DNA of 64,000 bases. It comes from Lates calcarifer (lineage: Eukaryota > Chordata > Actinopteri > Centropomidae). Shown here one piece after another: positions 17,703-29,693 of the stretch. The DNA lies in contig NC_066837.1 in assembly GCF_001640805.2 (NCBI RefSeq), positions 24,203,804 to 24,267,803 on the forward strand. Direction: 5' to 3'. The notes under the pieces were generated by a model. The model made no database searches. It was not told the origin of the DNA and saw only the letters and a list, made by a program, of their open reading frames with translations. A program made the position numbers and the translations under genes. Positions within the stretch are counted from its first letter, which is position 1. Each line of letters starts with the position of its first letter.

Positions 17703-20036
17703 TGCCCTCCACTCAACTCCACTCAATACCTTGACAACAAATCGAAACACCTCACACCATAAAAGACTGCATTAGATTAGACAGGTATTAATGAACTGTG
17801 TTCTCCCTCTGGACTTTCACTTTGGGTACTGTATCATAGAGTTTCATTAAGATTTCTGCGCGCACACTGCTGTAGGCATGAAGTTCCTGAAGTTCCTTTC
17901 ATTAAAGATATAACTATTCACTTGTTAATTCAGGGATAATCACATTTTTGCCAAACAGAACTCTCGAGGATAGGTAATCCAACACAAGGTAATAAATAGG
18001 CAGATTTTTGTAATATGATTTTCAATTAAAAATTGGCCTTTTGAGATGTACATGAAACTTTTTTGCATATTCAAATTATTCATAATTACTTGTAGCCTGG
18101 AGGTAACGAGTTGCATAATTGTCCTGCAGTATCTTTTGCTTCAGAATTGTAGTTGGCTAAGTGTTTACTTTCATAAACTACTTAAGCAGTGCCACTGGAA
18201 AATTGCATAAATTAGCCAAAAAGGCCAAGCCAAGTATGAATATAATGATAATAATGAATGAATAATGGAACAAGCTCTTCTTAGGCCTGCGTCCAAATGC
18301 TTGAGGGGCTTGTGAGGTGCTTTTCTAATGACATATTCAGCAAACAGAAGCCATGTGGAATATCAAAAATACTGATTCAATCTGAAATGTAGCAATAGAA
18401 ATTTAAATCGGCCTCATCTCTGGAATTTAAATGGGTGTTTTGTCAGATGAATGGCCAAGCTTCTGGAAAAAATACAAGTAGCAGCTCTGTTTAGATGGCT
18501 GTTCTAATCTGATCCCAGCATGATGCCACCTGCACTTATAGTACCTTTTACATTTTTCTGACAGTAAAGGCCTCAGGTATCATGATAAACCACAGATCTC
18601 ATGTGTAGAGGCATAAGACTCTATTTACCCAAGTAATGCATGGGAATGAATGCAGCCCTACCATACACCTGCCCTTGGATTTCAAAGGGAAGAGAATAAA
18701 GAGTAAAGCCCCTGGGTCCCAGTGAGATGCCAGGTGCCAGATAAACAACAGAACTGAAGCTGTGAGTATTTCTGGGGAGTCTGTCAGGGAGAACTAAAGA
18801 ATGTGGGATCCAAGGTGGGTTTGGAATTGGAAAAAAAAAGAAAAAGAAAAAGAAGGTTTACTGCCACACAAAACATATAGCATGTGCCATACAGTGACAG
18901 TATATGACACTGTTAAGTGGGGAAACAGTATTTCACTTGAAACCAGGTTAAAGATAGATAAAGCAGGGGCAGACTACATTTATCATAAATTTGTGTTGAG
19001 TTGTAATTTCAATGTGAATAAGATAAATGTCCTTGGACAACACATGGATGGATAGAGCAAAGGCAAATTTGAAACAGCAAGACAAAGTGTTGTCTTTTTG
19101 GTAGGAGTCCAAGCTATTTTCATGGAGCAGACAGGCTTCAGTCTGAACACGGATCTTATTGAAAAACTTATTACACCATTCAATTTTGAAATCTAGCTCA
19201 GAGTATTCATCTCCCTGATTCATCTGCTCAGCTGTGGTATGTATGCTGTGCCATTTGAGAAAAAAACAAAACAAAAACAAACAAAAAATACCTCTTTTAA
19301 AAGTGCACACTATCCATTTTCTCAATTTATTTCTTGAAGATGTCATTCAATGAACAGAAATGCAATTTCAGTTACTTTTAGATGTTAAGGTGTAAAGCGT
19401 TTTACAAATTTATTGAATATGTGTGAGAGTTCTCGTAAAAGTTTGTGGGCTGTGTCAAAGAGTGAGCAGACAACAGTTGGAGTAAGGACAAACTGTTATC
19501 TTTAATTCAGCAGGGGAGCAGGGCCATCACTGGGCAGAATGTTTTAGAGACAGTGACTGAGAGAGAAAAAGCAAAGGGAAATAAAGGACAGAAAAGAGAA
19601 AATAAAAACAGCTTAGTAATTGGTGACCTTGCCCAAAGAGAGGACAGGTAGACCTGTCATAGAGTGGATAAGGGGTTTCCCACTGGGTGTGGTCATACCT
19701 GCACAATTTCTTTCTTTTACATCAGTGTATATAGTTTCGGGGCTTAAAGGAGAACTCTGCTGATTTTACACATCAAGATCAGTTTAATCATCATAATAAG
19801 TTGTATTCCACCTGTGCAAACAGTTGTATAATATGTCCTGTGGCTCTTTTTGAGCTTTACCAAGTCTGAGAAAATAAACCTAACTCATAACCATTCTTGG
19901 AGGACAACATGGGTATTTGCCAGGTAGGAGCAGTCTAACAATAGATGTTATCCAGCTCTATAAGAAGTGAAGTGTCTTTGGAGGACTGCTGACAGCATGG
20001 CTCTTAGGCAAACCTGTAACCTAGAAATTATGTTCC
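17703..20036. other. Intergenic, no gene seen
   Basis: AT-rich sequence. The longest open frame (18948-19346, minus, 132 codons) matches nothing I know. No repeat family recognised. Confidence 0.55.
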
Positions 20037-20330
20037 ACTGTAACAAATTCCCCTGTTATATTACAGTAAACTACAGGCAGCTACATTTGCCAGCATGATA
20101 CTGTTGTTATACAGTGTACCTTCTGTAATCTACATCAACAGTACAGTTCTGTATAGAATACAAGCTTTACAGCATAATACTGCCAGCTATTGGTTGCCAT
20201 TACACTTTTATTTTAGTGTTACTACTGTAACCTCCATAAATAGTTTAGTACTGTAAGGCGTATTAAAGTATTGTAGAATTCCATCTTTACAAGATAACAC
20301 TGCTTGAAGCTGATGATTTCAAAATGCAAA
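20037..20330. repeat. Diverged acagta-rich interspersed repeat
   Basis: Clustered ACAGTA/TACTGT words (ttacagtaaactacaggcag, atactgttgttatacagtgt, agtactgtaagg) resemble an abundant non-autonomous fish repeat that I recall. Boundaries and class are uncertain. Confidence 0.5.
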
Positions 20331-20780
20331 CTTCTGAAAATGGCCAGAATTAAACAGAAATGGCTCAAACAAGAGATGACCTTACACCATTAGGCTTTTA
20401 TTAGAGCCAGTACAATTCCAAACACATTCAGTAACTGACAAATTTAAAATTTTAAAATTTCAATTTTCAAAAAACACAACGAAACACAATGAATAAAAAC
20501 ACAGCTGAACATGTTCTCAATCTGCATGTCCTAGTCCATGTACCCTGAATTCACTTTCCTTTTTATTTCAACTATGACAGGGAATAGCCAAATAACATTA
20601 TATTTATTAAAGTCGCTGCAGCAAAAACATTAAATAGCATACACATTTCAAATGATTGAAGTCTTGTAAAATACAATCAAAACAGTTATTCACATCAAAC
20701 AGGTTCTCAACAAAGTGTATATATAACTTCCATACCATACATTGTGTGCCCTGCTATTTCTCATAAGTTATGATCATGTA

Positions 20781-21605
20781 TGAGGTATGGCTATTAAAAA
20801 ATGACACTAAGGCTGTAATACAATTTTATTGAACAGAAACATTTTTCAGTGTCTTTTTCCTTCAACATTCTCCCTTTCTACATGAACACTGCTGCATTCT
20901 GGTCTTCCACTGATCAAAGCAGTGCAGTAGGTCTTCTTCAGACAGTTGTCTCAGAACCTCTGTTGTTCTTTTCTTAACTTCTGACACAGACTCAAAATAT
21001 GAGCACAGATTTGATCTTAGGAAAAAGTCACATGGCGCTAGAGCAGGTGAATAGGGAGGGTGATCAAGCACTGTGACTTGTTTTTGGGCCAGAAACTGCT
21101 TTACTGAGAGCGCAGTATGAGCTGGAACGTTGTCTTGATGAAAAATGAAACTTTTTTTCCACAACTGTGGTCTCTTTCTTCTGACTTTTTCTCACAGTTC
21201 TAGAACCTGTTTGTAATAGTGTTGATTCACCCTGGACCCTTCTGGAACCCACTCCTCTAGAATTATACCATTAATGCCAAACAAAACAATCAACATGGCC
21301 TTGACTTTGGACTTGCTTTGTCGTGCTTCATCCTTGGTGGCGATGGTGTTTTCCAATGCATCGACTGCCATTTTGTCTCAGGATCGTATTGGAACATCCG
21401 AGTTTCATCCCATGTAATCATTCCTTCTAAACAATTTGGGTTTCCTTCAATTTGTTCCAAAATGGAAATTTGTTCCACACACATTTGTCATGTTCAAATT
21501 TTCATGCAAAATTTGCCGAACTGTGTGTGAATATCCAACCTTTAATACATAACACTCCACATCATGTGGTTTTACTCTCATAAGCGCCATAATAGCCATA
21601 CCTCA
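20781..21605 (-). mobile_element. Internally deleted mariner element (D34D type)
   Basis: The ends TGAGGTATGGCTATTA (left) and its inverted match at the right (aatagccatacctca) are each flanked by TA (20779-20780, 21606-21607). At 825 bp it is well below the usual 1.2-1.3 kb. The N-terminal part of the transposase gene is joined to a later part, removing most of the DNA-binding domain. Confidence 0.92.
20862..21560 (-). pseudogene. Mariner transposase remnant
   Basis: Readable minus-strand blocks in order: YSHTVRQILHENLNM (about 21495-21540), TWDETRMFQYDPETKWQ (first catalytic Asp), EEWVPEGSRVNQHYYKQVL, then FHQDNVPAHTALSVKQFL and DHPPYSPALAPCDFFLR. The two last Asp residues are separated by 34 residues, which is diagnostic of mariner. 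Different blocks lie in different frames, and there is a stop in LEL*EK. The N-terminal DNA-binding domain is almost wholly missing, so the product cannot work. Confidence 0.92.
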
Positions 21606-21607
21606 TA

Positions 21608-22683
21608 CAATAGACACCAAGTCACAAACAAGCCTGGAACTGTACAGCTGAGAAAAGTGGACTGAACTATACTGAACAGAACAGAACAGACCACAATACT
21701 GACACTTGTTACCTTCAAATGACAACATGAACATTGTATGGTGGTGGTTGGTGCAGTGAGGGCTATTCCTTCCTGAAAGTGAGGTCCTTTGTGGAGATGT
21801 GTTATGGGTTACATTGCACTCAAAGTCGATGAGGTTTTTAATGAGGGTAGCCACGTGGGGATTCACTGTCACTTTGCTGGACTATTGTCTTCTTGGACAC
21901 CAGCTTCCCCTGGCTGGTCTTTGTTCCCCTCTCTGGGTTGATACTAATGAAGAGCGTGACAATGTAACAACAGAGAAAACATATTAAATGTACTAAATAA
22001 AGATTATCTGCACTCAGTATGGAACCCTATCACATTCACTGAATATAATGATGTTATCTTATGATATCTGCAAATCATTACTTTCACAAACTGGGATGGC
22101 AAAAACAACACTGATAAGAGAACAACATCCAGGGGAGATTCCTACGCCTGCTTTGGTGCTGGCAGGGTCAGAGTCAGATTGAAAATAATCTTCTTCAGTT
22201 ACTCCTCTTATTATTATTCTGGATTGGATTTGTGTGTAGAGTTTTGAAAAAAGTACATCTAGTTTCAGAAAAGTCGTGAAAGCAGCTGTACAAAACTTTC
22301 AATCAACAACAAATTAATAGGCAACTATGTGAGCATTTGTCCTTTTTTATATTATTTATTGGATAAATAAAACAATTTGAAAATGTTATCTTGCACAACA
22401 TTATGTTGACCAATCAATTAAATTAATCAATTAATAGTAAAAAGTGATTTGATCAAAATATGCACACAAAATATAAAAACTTGCAAATGAAGTAGTAAAA
22501 CGTGTGCACATTTGTGTGCATTGCACCTACTTCAAATGTCAGTGTTAAACTGACTGTTAGCTAGCAAGACAACATTAATTAGAGTGATTATGTTAATTAG
22601 CCTACATCCTTACATTAATTACTCATTCATTATGTGAATGTAAATCAGTCTGCAAACAGGGCCACACCACTGTATTGGTGTGA
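21608..22683. other. Intergenic, no gene seen
   Basis: AT-rich stretch with several TTAATTA words between 22565 and 22625. No coding or RNA feature recognised. Confidence 0.55.
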
Positions 22684-23066
22684 CCATCCATCCATCCATT
22701 ATCTATGCTGCTTATCTGTTAAGGGTCGCGGGGGGGGGGGGGGGGGTGCTGGAGCCTATCCCAGCTGTCATTGGGCGAGAGGTGGTACACCCTGTACAGA
22801 TCGCCAGTCCATCACGGGGCCAACACATAAAGACAAGCAACCATTCACACTCACATTCATACCTACAGGCAATTTTAGAGTCACCAATTAACATAAGCTG
22901 CATGTCTTTAGACTGTGGGAGGAAGCCGGAGTTCCCCAGACAGAACCCACACAGGCACTGGGAGAACATGCAAACTCCACACAGAAAAGCCCTGGGCCTG
23001 AACTGGGAACCTGGAACCTTCTTGCTGTGAGGCAACATTGCTAACCACTACACCACTGTGCAGCCC
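22684..23066 (-). repeat. Near full-length tRNA-headed SINE-like element with G17 run
   Basis: Same family and orientation as the copy at 17342. Its head on the minus strand reads ggtgtagtggttagcaatg, then cctcacagcaagaaggtt; the tail is catccatccatcc on the plus strand. Candidate target-site duplication TGGTGTG at 22676-22682 and 23069-23075. An uninterrupted run of 17 G (22730-22746) sits where the other copy has seven. Confidence 0.82.
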
Positions 23067-23194
23067 ACTGGTGTGTCCACCTCAGGTAACTGCTGCAGTT
23101 TGCACATAGCTTTTTAACATTATATAACTATTAAGTGTCACAACTGCACCAGGCTACCCTTCACCTGACACTGAGGAGCTAGTCAGCATATGAC

Positions 23195-23495
23195 ATGAAC
23201 ACTACGGGGTGGGGGTGAGCAGTCATCCACCAATCAGTAGGTCGGTGGTTCGATTCCCGGCTCCTACAGTCCGTATGCCGAAGTATCCTTGGGCAAGATA
23301 CTGAACCCCAAATTGCCTCTGATGTATGTCATCGGTGTGTGAATGTGTGTGTCTGCGTTAGAAAGCACATTGTACAGAACAAATGCTGTATGAATGTGTG
23401 TGTGAATGGGGTGAATGTGATCTGTAGTGTGAAGTGCTTTGAGTGGTCAAAAAGACTAGAAAAGCACTATATAAGTACAGTCGATTTACTGTTTA
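23195..23495 (+). repeat. tRNA-derived SINE, second family
   Basis: A clear B-box GGTTCGATTCC (23246-23258 region) follows a degenerate tRNA-like head. Then come cttgggcaagatactgaacc and a tail with gaagtgctttgagtggtca, gactagaaaagcactatata, agtacagtcgattta. This arrangement is a common fish SINE type that I recognise, though I cannot name it with certainty. The head is degraded. Confidence 0.8.
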
Positions 23496-23875
23496 CGGGG
23501 ATCCATAATCATGCAGTCTGTGGTGTGTGTGTCAGCCTAACCTGATGTGCTTCTAACTGTGTTCCAGCCAAATGACTGGTTTGGCTTTTTGTATTGTCTG
23601 TCAAAACACAGGTGGAATTAGTTCTACTGTTGACGTTGTTATCAACCGCGTCTTAAATATCTATCAAGGAAAAGTAATCTTGCGATATATATTGTTATCT
23701 TTTATGAGGCTGACACAGGACAGAGGTGTGTCATCTGAGTCATTATCTGATGGAGATTTGGCTGGAAGCTACTCTCCTTTTAGCTGTTCCTCAGCCTCGC
23801 TGTTGTTCAAGTACTCCTCTGGTAAGACCATAATTTTTTCTATTGATGTCATGTTTTAAACAGTCATGTTTCCGG

Positions 23876-24035
23876 TTTAAAACATGGACCCAAAAATGCA
23901 GACGCTCAGTAAGACTGAAGAGTTCAAAGATTTTTTAACGAACAAAAAAACAAGAAGATGTAGCGTGAGGTAGTAAGCCAACACAAAAATCCAAAGAGCG
24001 GAGGTTAACAGACACAGGAGACCAAATTAACATGC
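23876..24035. repeat. Fragment of a common fish interspersed repeat
   Basis: Words such as catggacccaaaaatgcaga, gactgaagagttcaaaga, aaaatccaaagagcggaggt and taacagacacagg match a dispersed fish repeat that I recall. Class unknown. Confidence 0.5.
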
Positions 24036-25434
24036 AAATGTAATTTCTAGGAGACAGAGTTGCTCTCTGTTGGTTGCTCAGTCCATCCAAGTTCTGGATG
24101 GATTACCCTGAAAGTATGTGCAAAAATTCATGGTCCCCAGATGATGAATCCTAAAGACTTTTAATGTACCTTGGATTAAAATTTTAATTTGTCCTATACT
24201 TTACCTTATTACCTAAATACCTTCAAAACTAATAACAGTCCCATAAGCAGTATTTTGTGTTTTGTTCTAAGCATTAAGCATGACAAACTGCTAATTATAA
24301 TTCAGATGGTGAATGTGAAAAACATTATAGAGTTATGTTCCTGTTCCCCAAGTCATACCACATACACATGATATAATTAATTTAATATTTATATTTTAAA
24401 GCAGCCTTTAACCAACACAATTTTCCTATAAACTCATAAGAAAGTTGAGGGGTCATCATGAGCATAATAGCATGCTGATAGTAGCATTTAGCTCATGCAC
24501 TGCTGTCCCTAAGTTAAAGCCACACAATCACCAGCATGGCTGTAGACTCATGAAGTTGCATGCTAAATTGCTGGTGTGCTCCTTTAGGTTACATGAGAAC
24601 TATATATTTTGTTTTTAAGAGCATAAAACAGAATTTGACAAACAAATGTTCAGCCAGAAATTTGTATTTGTGTAGATATGTATCTGTTTACTGTGGTGTA
24701 ATAAGGGAAAACAAGACAATATTCCACCCACAGCCTGTCATTCTTTGCATAATTCACTATGAATGTACATGCTGAGTATAATTAACATGGCACTATGACT
24801 CTGTCACCAATCTTCTGTATTATAGACATGTGTTAGCCCTGAAGCTATGAACAGCTGTGAATTACAAAAAAACACACAGTTACCTGATTCCATAGGCTAA
24901 CTGATATGTTCTACAATAAAAGCAGACAAAAAAAATCCCTGAGGTGAAAATATCCTATTTGTTCTCTTTCAGTCCAGTCTATAATGTCTCGTTATTGTAC
25001 TCCTGTCTTTGGAAGTGACTGAGTTCACAGTTTATTCCCTCTGCTCTTAAACCCTTGGAAAAGCACGTCACTGGAGATACAGTATGTATATACTATATAC
25101 TGCACATAATGTTGTATGCTGCCTGAGAGATGACTAAATCAATCTGGACATTCATGTGTCCTTGGTTTATTTGAGTAATATGATAACAACTACTTCTGCA
25201 AGCATTCACTGTGTAGCAAAACATTAATGTGACATCAAGTCACAAATGGACATTTATATTTCCATCTATTTTTATGACAGTACAGACACTTAACTTACAA
25301 CATCGTCAAATCAGCTGAGGATGACAGATGTCTGGCAATTGACACTAACTACACAAAGTACATCACATCCAGAACATCCAAACACACAACACAACAAAAA
25401 ATGCTCTCTTGCCATATAAAAAAAATAATAAAAA
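24036..25434. other. Intergenic, no gene seen
   Basis: AT-rich unique-looking sequence with short open frames only; nothing recognised. Confidence 0.55.
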
Positions 25435-25575
25435 TGGCTTATATAGTTATTGGTGATCCGTACAGGGTGTACCCTGCCTCTCACCCAATGACAGCTGGGA
25501 TAGGCTCCATCACCCCCGTGACTCTTAACGGATAAGCGGTATAGATAATGGATGGATGGATGGGTGGCTTATATA
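25435..25575 (+). repeat. 5'-truncated SINE-like copy with 11-bp target-site duplication
   Basis: Only the 3' body and tail are present (from gtgatccgtacagggtgtac to gataatggatggatggatgg). It is the same family as 17342 and 22684 but opposite in orientation. The 11-base direct repeat TGGCTTATATA flanks it exactly (25435-25445 and 25565-25575). Truncated head, intact tail and direct repeats point to insertion by target-primed reverse transcription. Confidence 0.88.
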
Positions 25576-25724
25576 TTTGATAATTGTCGAACAACAATGT
25601 GATGATGACATATCTAATCATTAGTGATACTGTACCTCCTTTACTTTAACAACTGTAACCTTACTCCTTACTACCTCCTTACCATGCCCCCCTTGTATGG
25701 CCTCATAACATACATACTGTCAGG

Positions 25725-27240
25725 GGACCAGCGGCCGTGGGGTTCCCACAGGTCCCCACAGGTCCCCACATGATGCGGTTCTGCAACTGTGTGAGAGCTG
25801 GACACAGAAGGAATGAGTCAGAAGTCCCTTACAGCCGCCATCAGGTGGCGCTATGACTATACTTGAATAGTGGCACGTAGATGTGTTCAGGCCATGACAC
25901 TTAGCAAATATGTGAAGTCTGGGGCAGATTGGACAGTGCATGCGGGAGTTACAACAACTCCCTGTTTAATGGCAAAGGATAGAAATTTGCCATGGCGGCA
26001 CAGCAAGGGTGTCCCATGAAGACTCACAGTTACCATTTTGATCTTAATGCTTGTCTGTCCTCATTTGAGGTGAATCAGATCGACCCACTTGGATGAAACA
26101 CATAATTTCCTGTTGCCAATAGGTGGCACTATGACTATACCTAAATATTAGCATGTAGATGTGTTCAGGCCATGACACTTTGCAAAAATGTCATGTGCAT
26201 GCGGGAGTTCCAACAATTTCCTGTTTAATGGTGAAGCATCAAAATTTGCCATGGCGACCCAGAAAGGACATCCCATGAAGACTCAGTTTGCACAATATAG
26301 CACTATTATGATCTTAATGCTTGTCTGACCACATTTGAGGTCAATCGGATCAACCTACTTATATAAAGCACATCATTTCCTGTTGCCAATAGGTGGCACT
26401 ATGACTATATCTGTATGTTGGAATGCTGATGCGTTCAGGACAGGTCTGTTGTCAAACCTGTGAAATTTGGGGCAGATCAGACAAAGTATGCATGAGTTAT
26501 ATGAACTTCCTGGTTAACGGTGAAACATCAAAATTCGACATGGCGCCACAGACACGCCTTCCAACAGAACATAAAAGTTTTCACAATAAGACATCATGAA
26601 GTCCTTAGGGCTTTCCTGACCAAGTCTGAAGTGGATCACATCAGCCTGCTAGTAACAGGACATCAAAGCACAAAACATGTCATTTCCTGTGTCCAGTAGG
26701 TGGTGCTATAACTTTTTGTGAATACTGACATGTGGGTGTGTTCATGTTGGGACCCTTATCATCACTGTGAAATTTGGGGCTGATTGAACAAAGTATGGCT
26801 GAGTTACAGCAACTTAAATGCAACTTCCTGTTTCATGGCGAGTCATGGAAATTTGAGGTGCCACCACGGCCACAACCTTCGACATCAACAAAATCTTTGA
26901 ATAACTTTTAATCGCAAAGGCCTTGAGAGTATCTTGACCAAGTTTGAGGTTGATATGATAAAAACTGTAGGAGGAGTTTGATCAAATACAACGTCCCCAA
27001 AAAATGGCCAAAAATGAGCAAAATGCTGTCATTGGGCTTAGTTTGTCCGAGGTGACAAACTAAGCCCGATGAGCCGATGAATGAGACCCCTATCAGATGC
27101 CAATTTTTGCCAGGTTTGATGTGTTTGCAAAGTTTTGTGAGTTTTTGAGCACGCTTAGGCCCTCAAAAATGCGATTTTAGCATCACAAGAATAATTCTTA
27201 CGATTACAATATGGCCTTCACACGCTAGTGCTTGGGCCCT
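25725..27240. repeat. Fish interspersed repeat built of about 270-bp degenerate tandem units
   Basis: The landmark aggtgg(c/t)(g/a)ctat recurs at 25843, 26121, 26391 and 26698, i.e. spacings of 278, 270 and 307. Each unit also has a 'gtgaa(g/a)t(c/t)tggggcaga' segment and an 'acttcctgtttaatgg' segment, most often followed by an 'aaatttg' motif. The block begins near ggggaccagcgg with a small aggtccccac triplication and ends acgctagtgcttgggccct. I recall this kind of block as widespread in fish genomes; no coding capacity seen. Confidence 0.75.
27034..27067. repeat. Perfect 14-bp-stem hairpin
   Basis: GGGCTTAGTTTGTC, a six-base loop CGAGGT, then GACAAACTAAGCCC. It lies inside the 3' part of the tandem-unit repeat. 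Confidence 0.9.
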
Positions 27241-28101
27241 AATTATTCAACCCCCATTGCATTTTAGGTTTATTGGCAAAATAAAAAAAAATTTCAGGTG
27301 TTTGCAATAAACAAATTACACAAGAACACTTTAAATAGTTAAATAAAACTATTATTACAAGGATTTTCCAAATTCAACACTAAATCCTACATTCAATGAC
27401 TACTGCAGTCTCAAGAACACACATTTGCAAATCAGGTGTGGTCTCAAGCACACCAATCAAGGGCTTCATTAGTTGCATTAGGAGTGCTTGAGATAGAACA
27501 CCTCAAATGCCTGGACTGTTGACGGTGATGTTTGATTGCATGTTAGAAATATGCCTAAGTCAAGAGAATTGTCCAAAAAGTTCAAAGAAGAAAAGTTCAT
27601 TGCCTTGCACAAACAAGGAAAAGGATACAAAAAGATAGCAACAAGTCCTGGAAGATACTAGAGTGGCCATCACAGTCGTCTGACTTGAACCCCACTGAAA
27701 ATCTCTGGTGGGATTTGAAAAAGGCAGTTGCAGCATGCAAATCCAAGAATATTAGATAACTGGAGACCTTTGCCCATGAGGAATGGGCAAAGATTCCCCA
27801 GGAACGCTGCCAGAAGCTGGTGTCTGGATATGCATCAGGTTTGCAGCAGGTCATAACAACAAGAGTGCTCTACTAAGTACTAAAGATGCCTGTTATGAAG
27901 GGGTTGAATAATTTTGCGACTGCAGTAGTCATTAAAAGTGGCATTTTGTGTTGAATTTGGAGAAACCACTTGTAATATTAGTTGTGTTGAGCTATTTAAA
28001 TTGTTCTTGTTTGATTTGTTTATTGCAAACAGCTGCTAGTTTGTACATTTTGCCAATAACCCTAATTTGCAGTGGGGGTTGAATAATTTTGATTGCAACT
28101 G
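27241..28101 (+). mobile_element. Second Tc1-like element, non-autonomous, left tip lost
   Basis: The right end, inverted, reads CAGTTGCAATCAAAATTATT and is followed by TA (28102-28103). The left end enters the same sequence about 13 bases in (aattattcaaccccc), directly after the end of the tandem-unit repeat. Inner repeats (gactactgcagtctc near 27398; gcgactgcagtagtcat near 27915) give the IR/DR layout. Confidence 0.88.
27551..27875 (+). pseudogene. Tc1-like transposase, head joined to tail by a large deletion
   Basis: The N-terminus is readable from 27551 (MPKSRELSKKFKEEKFIALH, then KQGKGYKKIAT). It is joined near 27640 to the C-terminus (WPSQSSDLNPTENLWWDLKK, then ETFAHEEWAKIPQERCQKLV). 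Most of the DNA-binding domain and the first two catalytic Asp residues are gone; only the final E of ENLW remains. There is a stop near 27756 (KNIR*LET). Confidence 0.9.
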
Positions 28102-28103
28102 TA

Positions 28104-29400
28104 TGTACTAGGTAGAACTGTAAATTATTGTCGACAAACGGTGATCAATCAAGTGATATTAGTCATGTGGTATACTAAAAAAAACAAACAAACAAACAAA
28201 AAAAAACAGCTGGAATGTTTTGAAGGGGAAAAAGTATCCAAAGGGCTTGTTTCTGCATTTTAATTCTTTAAAAGTTATTTATAGTTATTTTATTTATTTA
28301 TTTATTTTTGCTTTAATCTAATAAAGACACAGTTTACAAATTCTGTATTGTGATTGCTTATTATTTGACTTGCAGCCATGGAACTCTAGTATTCTAGTAT
28401 TATCTAATACTCAATTGAGAAGCGACAGCAAAACAGAATTCAACAAACCTTGAAGATTATTTAAGCAACACTTAGTTTAATGAGATACAAGTAAAAATTA
28501 AAGTATAAATTTGACTAAATCTTCTTAATGCAGTGACTGTATTGATATCCCTGGATATTGTCAGTATGGATAAAATGTGCAGTTGTCCAATGGAGTTTCT
28601 ATTGCTGTACATGGAGGTTTTCACTACCCAGCAATTAGGGTATAGAAACTGCATTGCTTTGTTGTTGGGCAGTGGTGCTCTGGTGGTTAAATGGTTGCTT
28701 GGGGTGTTTTGATTTCTGTAAGCATTAATATGACCTGATTGTGGAGGGAAAGTATGAGCTTTGAAGCAAGAAAATATAGTAAAGGCAGTGTGTGTACAAT
28801 GCAGCCAGTAACAGAAGGCTGACAGTTGGGCTTTGGGGGGAAGGTACAGTATATCTACTATCAGTTCCCAGTTCCCCTACATCTGTGAGTGTGTGTGTGT
28901 GATCTGCATGCGCATGTATGCACGTGGATCATTCTGGCTCCACACTGACTCTCACATGGACGTACTATATGCTAAGCTATCAGGAAAGTTCTGCCTCCAG
29001 TTAATAGAAAGAGACAAAGTGACATGCAGATTTCATCATTTCATATTTAGATGAAGTGAATTTTTCACAGAGACTGGTACGCTTTTAAATTTGCCATTTG
29101 GTGTTCTGCTCATAAATACGAGACAGTTTTCTACTCTGTTAAAAAGAGAGGATACTCTATCAAAGGTCCAAAGCTGTTTTCACAATGGCATAACAGATTG
29201 AGGACAAAAACAAAGGAACATTTAAGTGATTTAAGTGAGTAGTACCATCTCTACACCTTTACTCTCGCTTCCTTTTCTCGCTGAAGACTTCTGAATACAT
29301 ACAGACTGATATGTATAATTTAATGCTAACAACCTCAAATCCTTCACCTTGATAAGTAAGTGTTTACTGTAAATAAATGTCCATGATACAGATTCATGTG
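28104..29400. other. Intergenic, no gene seen
   Basis: AT-rich, with an A/AAAC-rich tract at 28170-28206 and TTTA repeats near 28287-28308. Nothing else recognised. Confidence 0.55.
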
Positions 29401-29405
29401 TAACT

Positions 29406-29693
29406 GCCAAGCCTAATAATGACTGATTCAGATTCTCTGGCAGTGATCAAACTAAAGCAGATTAAGCCTGATCTTGAGATCAGAGAACAGGAGACCTCAT
29501 TAACATCTTATCAAGGCTAAATAATACAACAGAATCAAATGGTTGCTCTCATTGCAAAACAACCATGTCAAATTAGTACACACACAATGACACCCGTGAG
29601 AAATTCATTCAGTGCTGGGCCATGCTTTGATTAAACAGTTTAATGGTTACAGGCGGAAATGATTGGAAATAATTAATAATTAGGGTAATTAAG
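29406..29693 (-). repeat. Inverted duplicated non-coding element, copy A
   Basis: Read on the minus strand, this segment aligns over about 290 bases with 37298-37558 on the plus strand. The core (29428-29573) has about 16-20 mismatches over about 145 bases by hand alignment; the outer part is weaker and has gaps. It has no reading frame, terminal repeats or tail. It carries TAATTA and TTAATGA homeodomain-type words. Confidence 0.8.

Noticed and set aside
18948..19346. 132-codon minus-strand frame
   Set aside because: No recognisable motif and a biased hydrophobic start; likely chance in AT-rich DNA.
23240..23262. Possible tRNA gene (GGTTCGATTCC box)
   Set aside because: No acceptor stem or cloverleaf; the flanking body and tail identify a tRNA-derived SINE.
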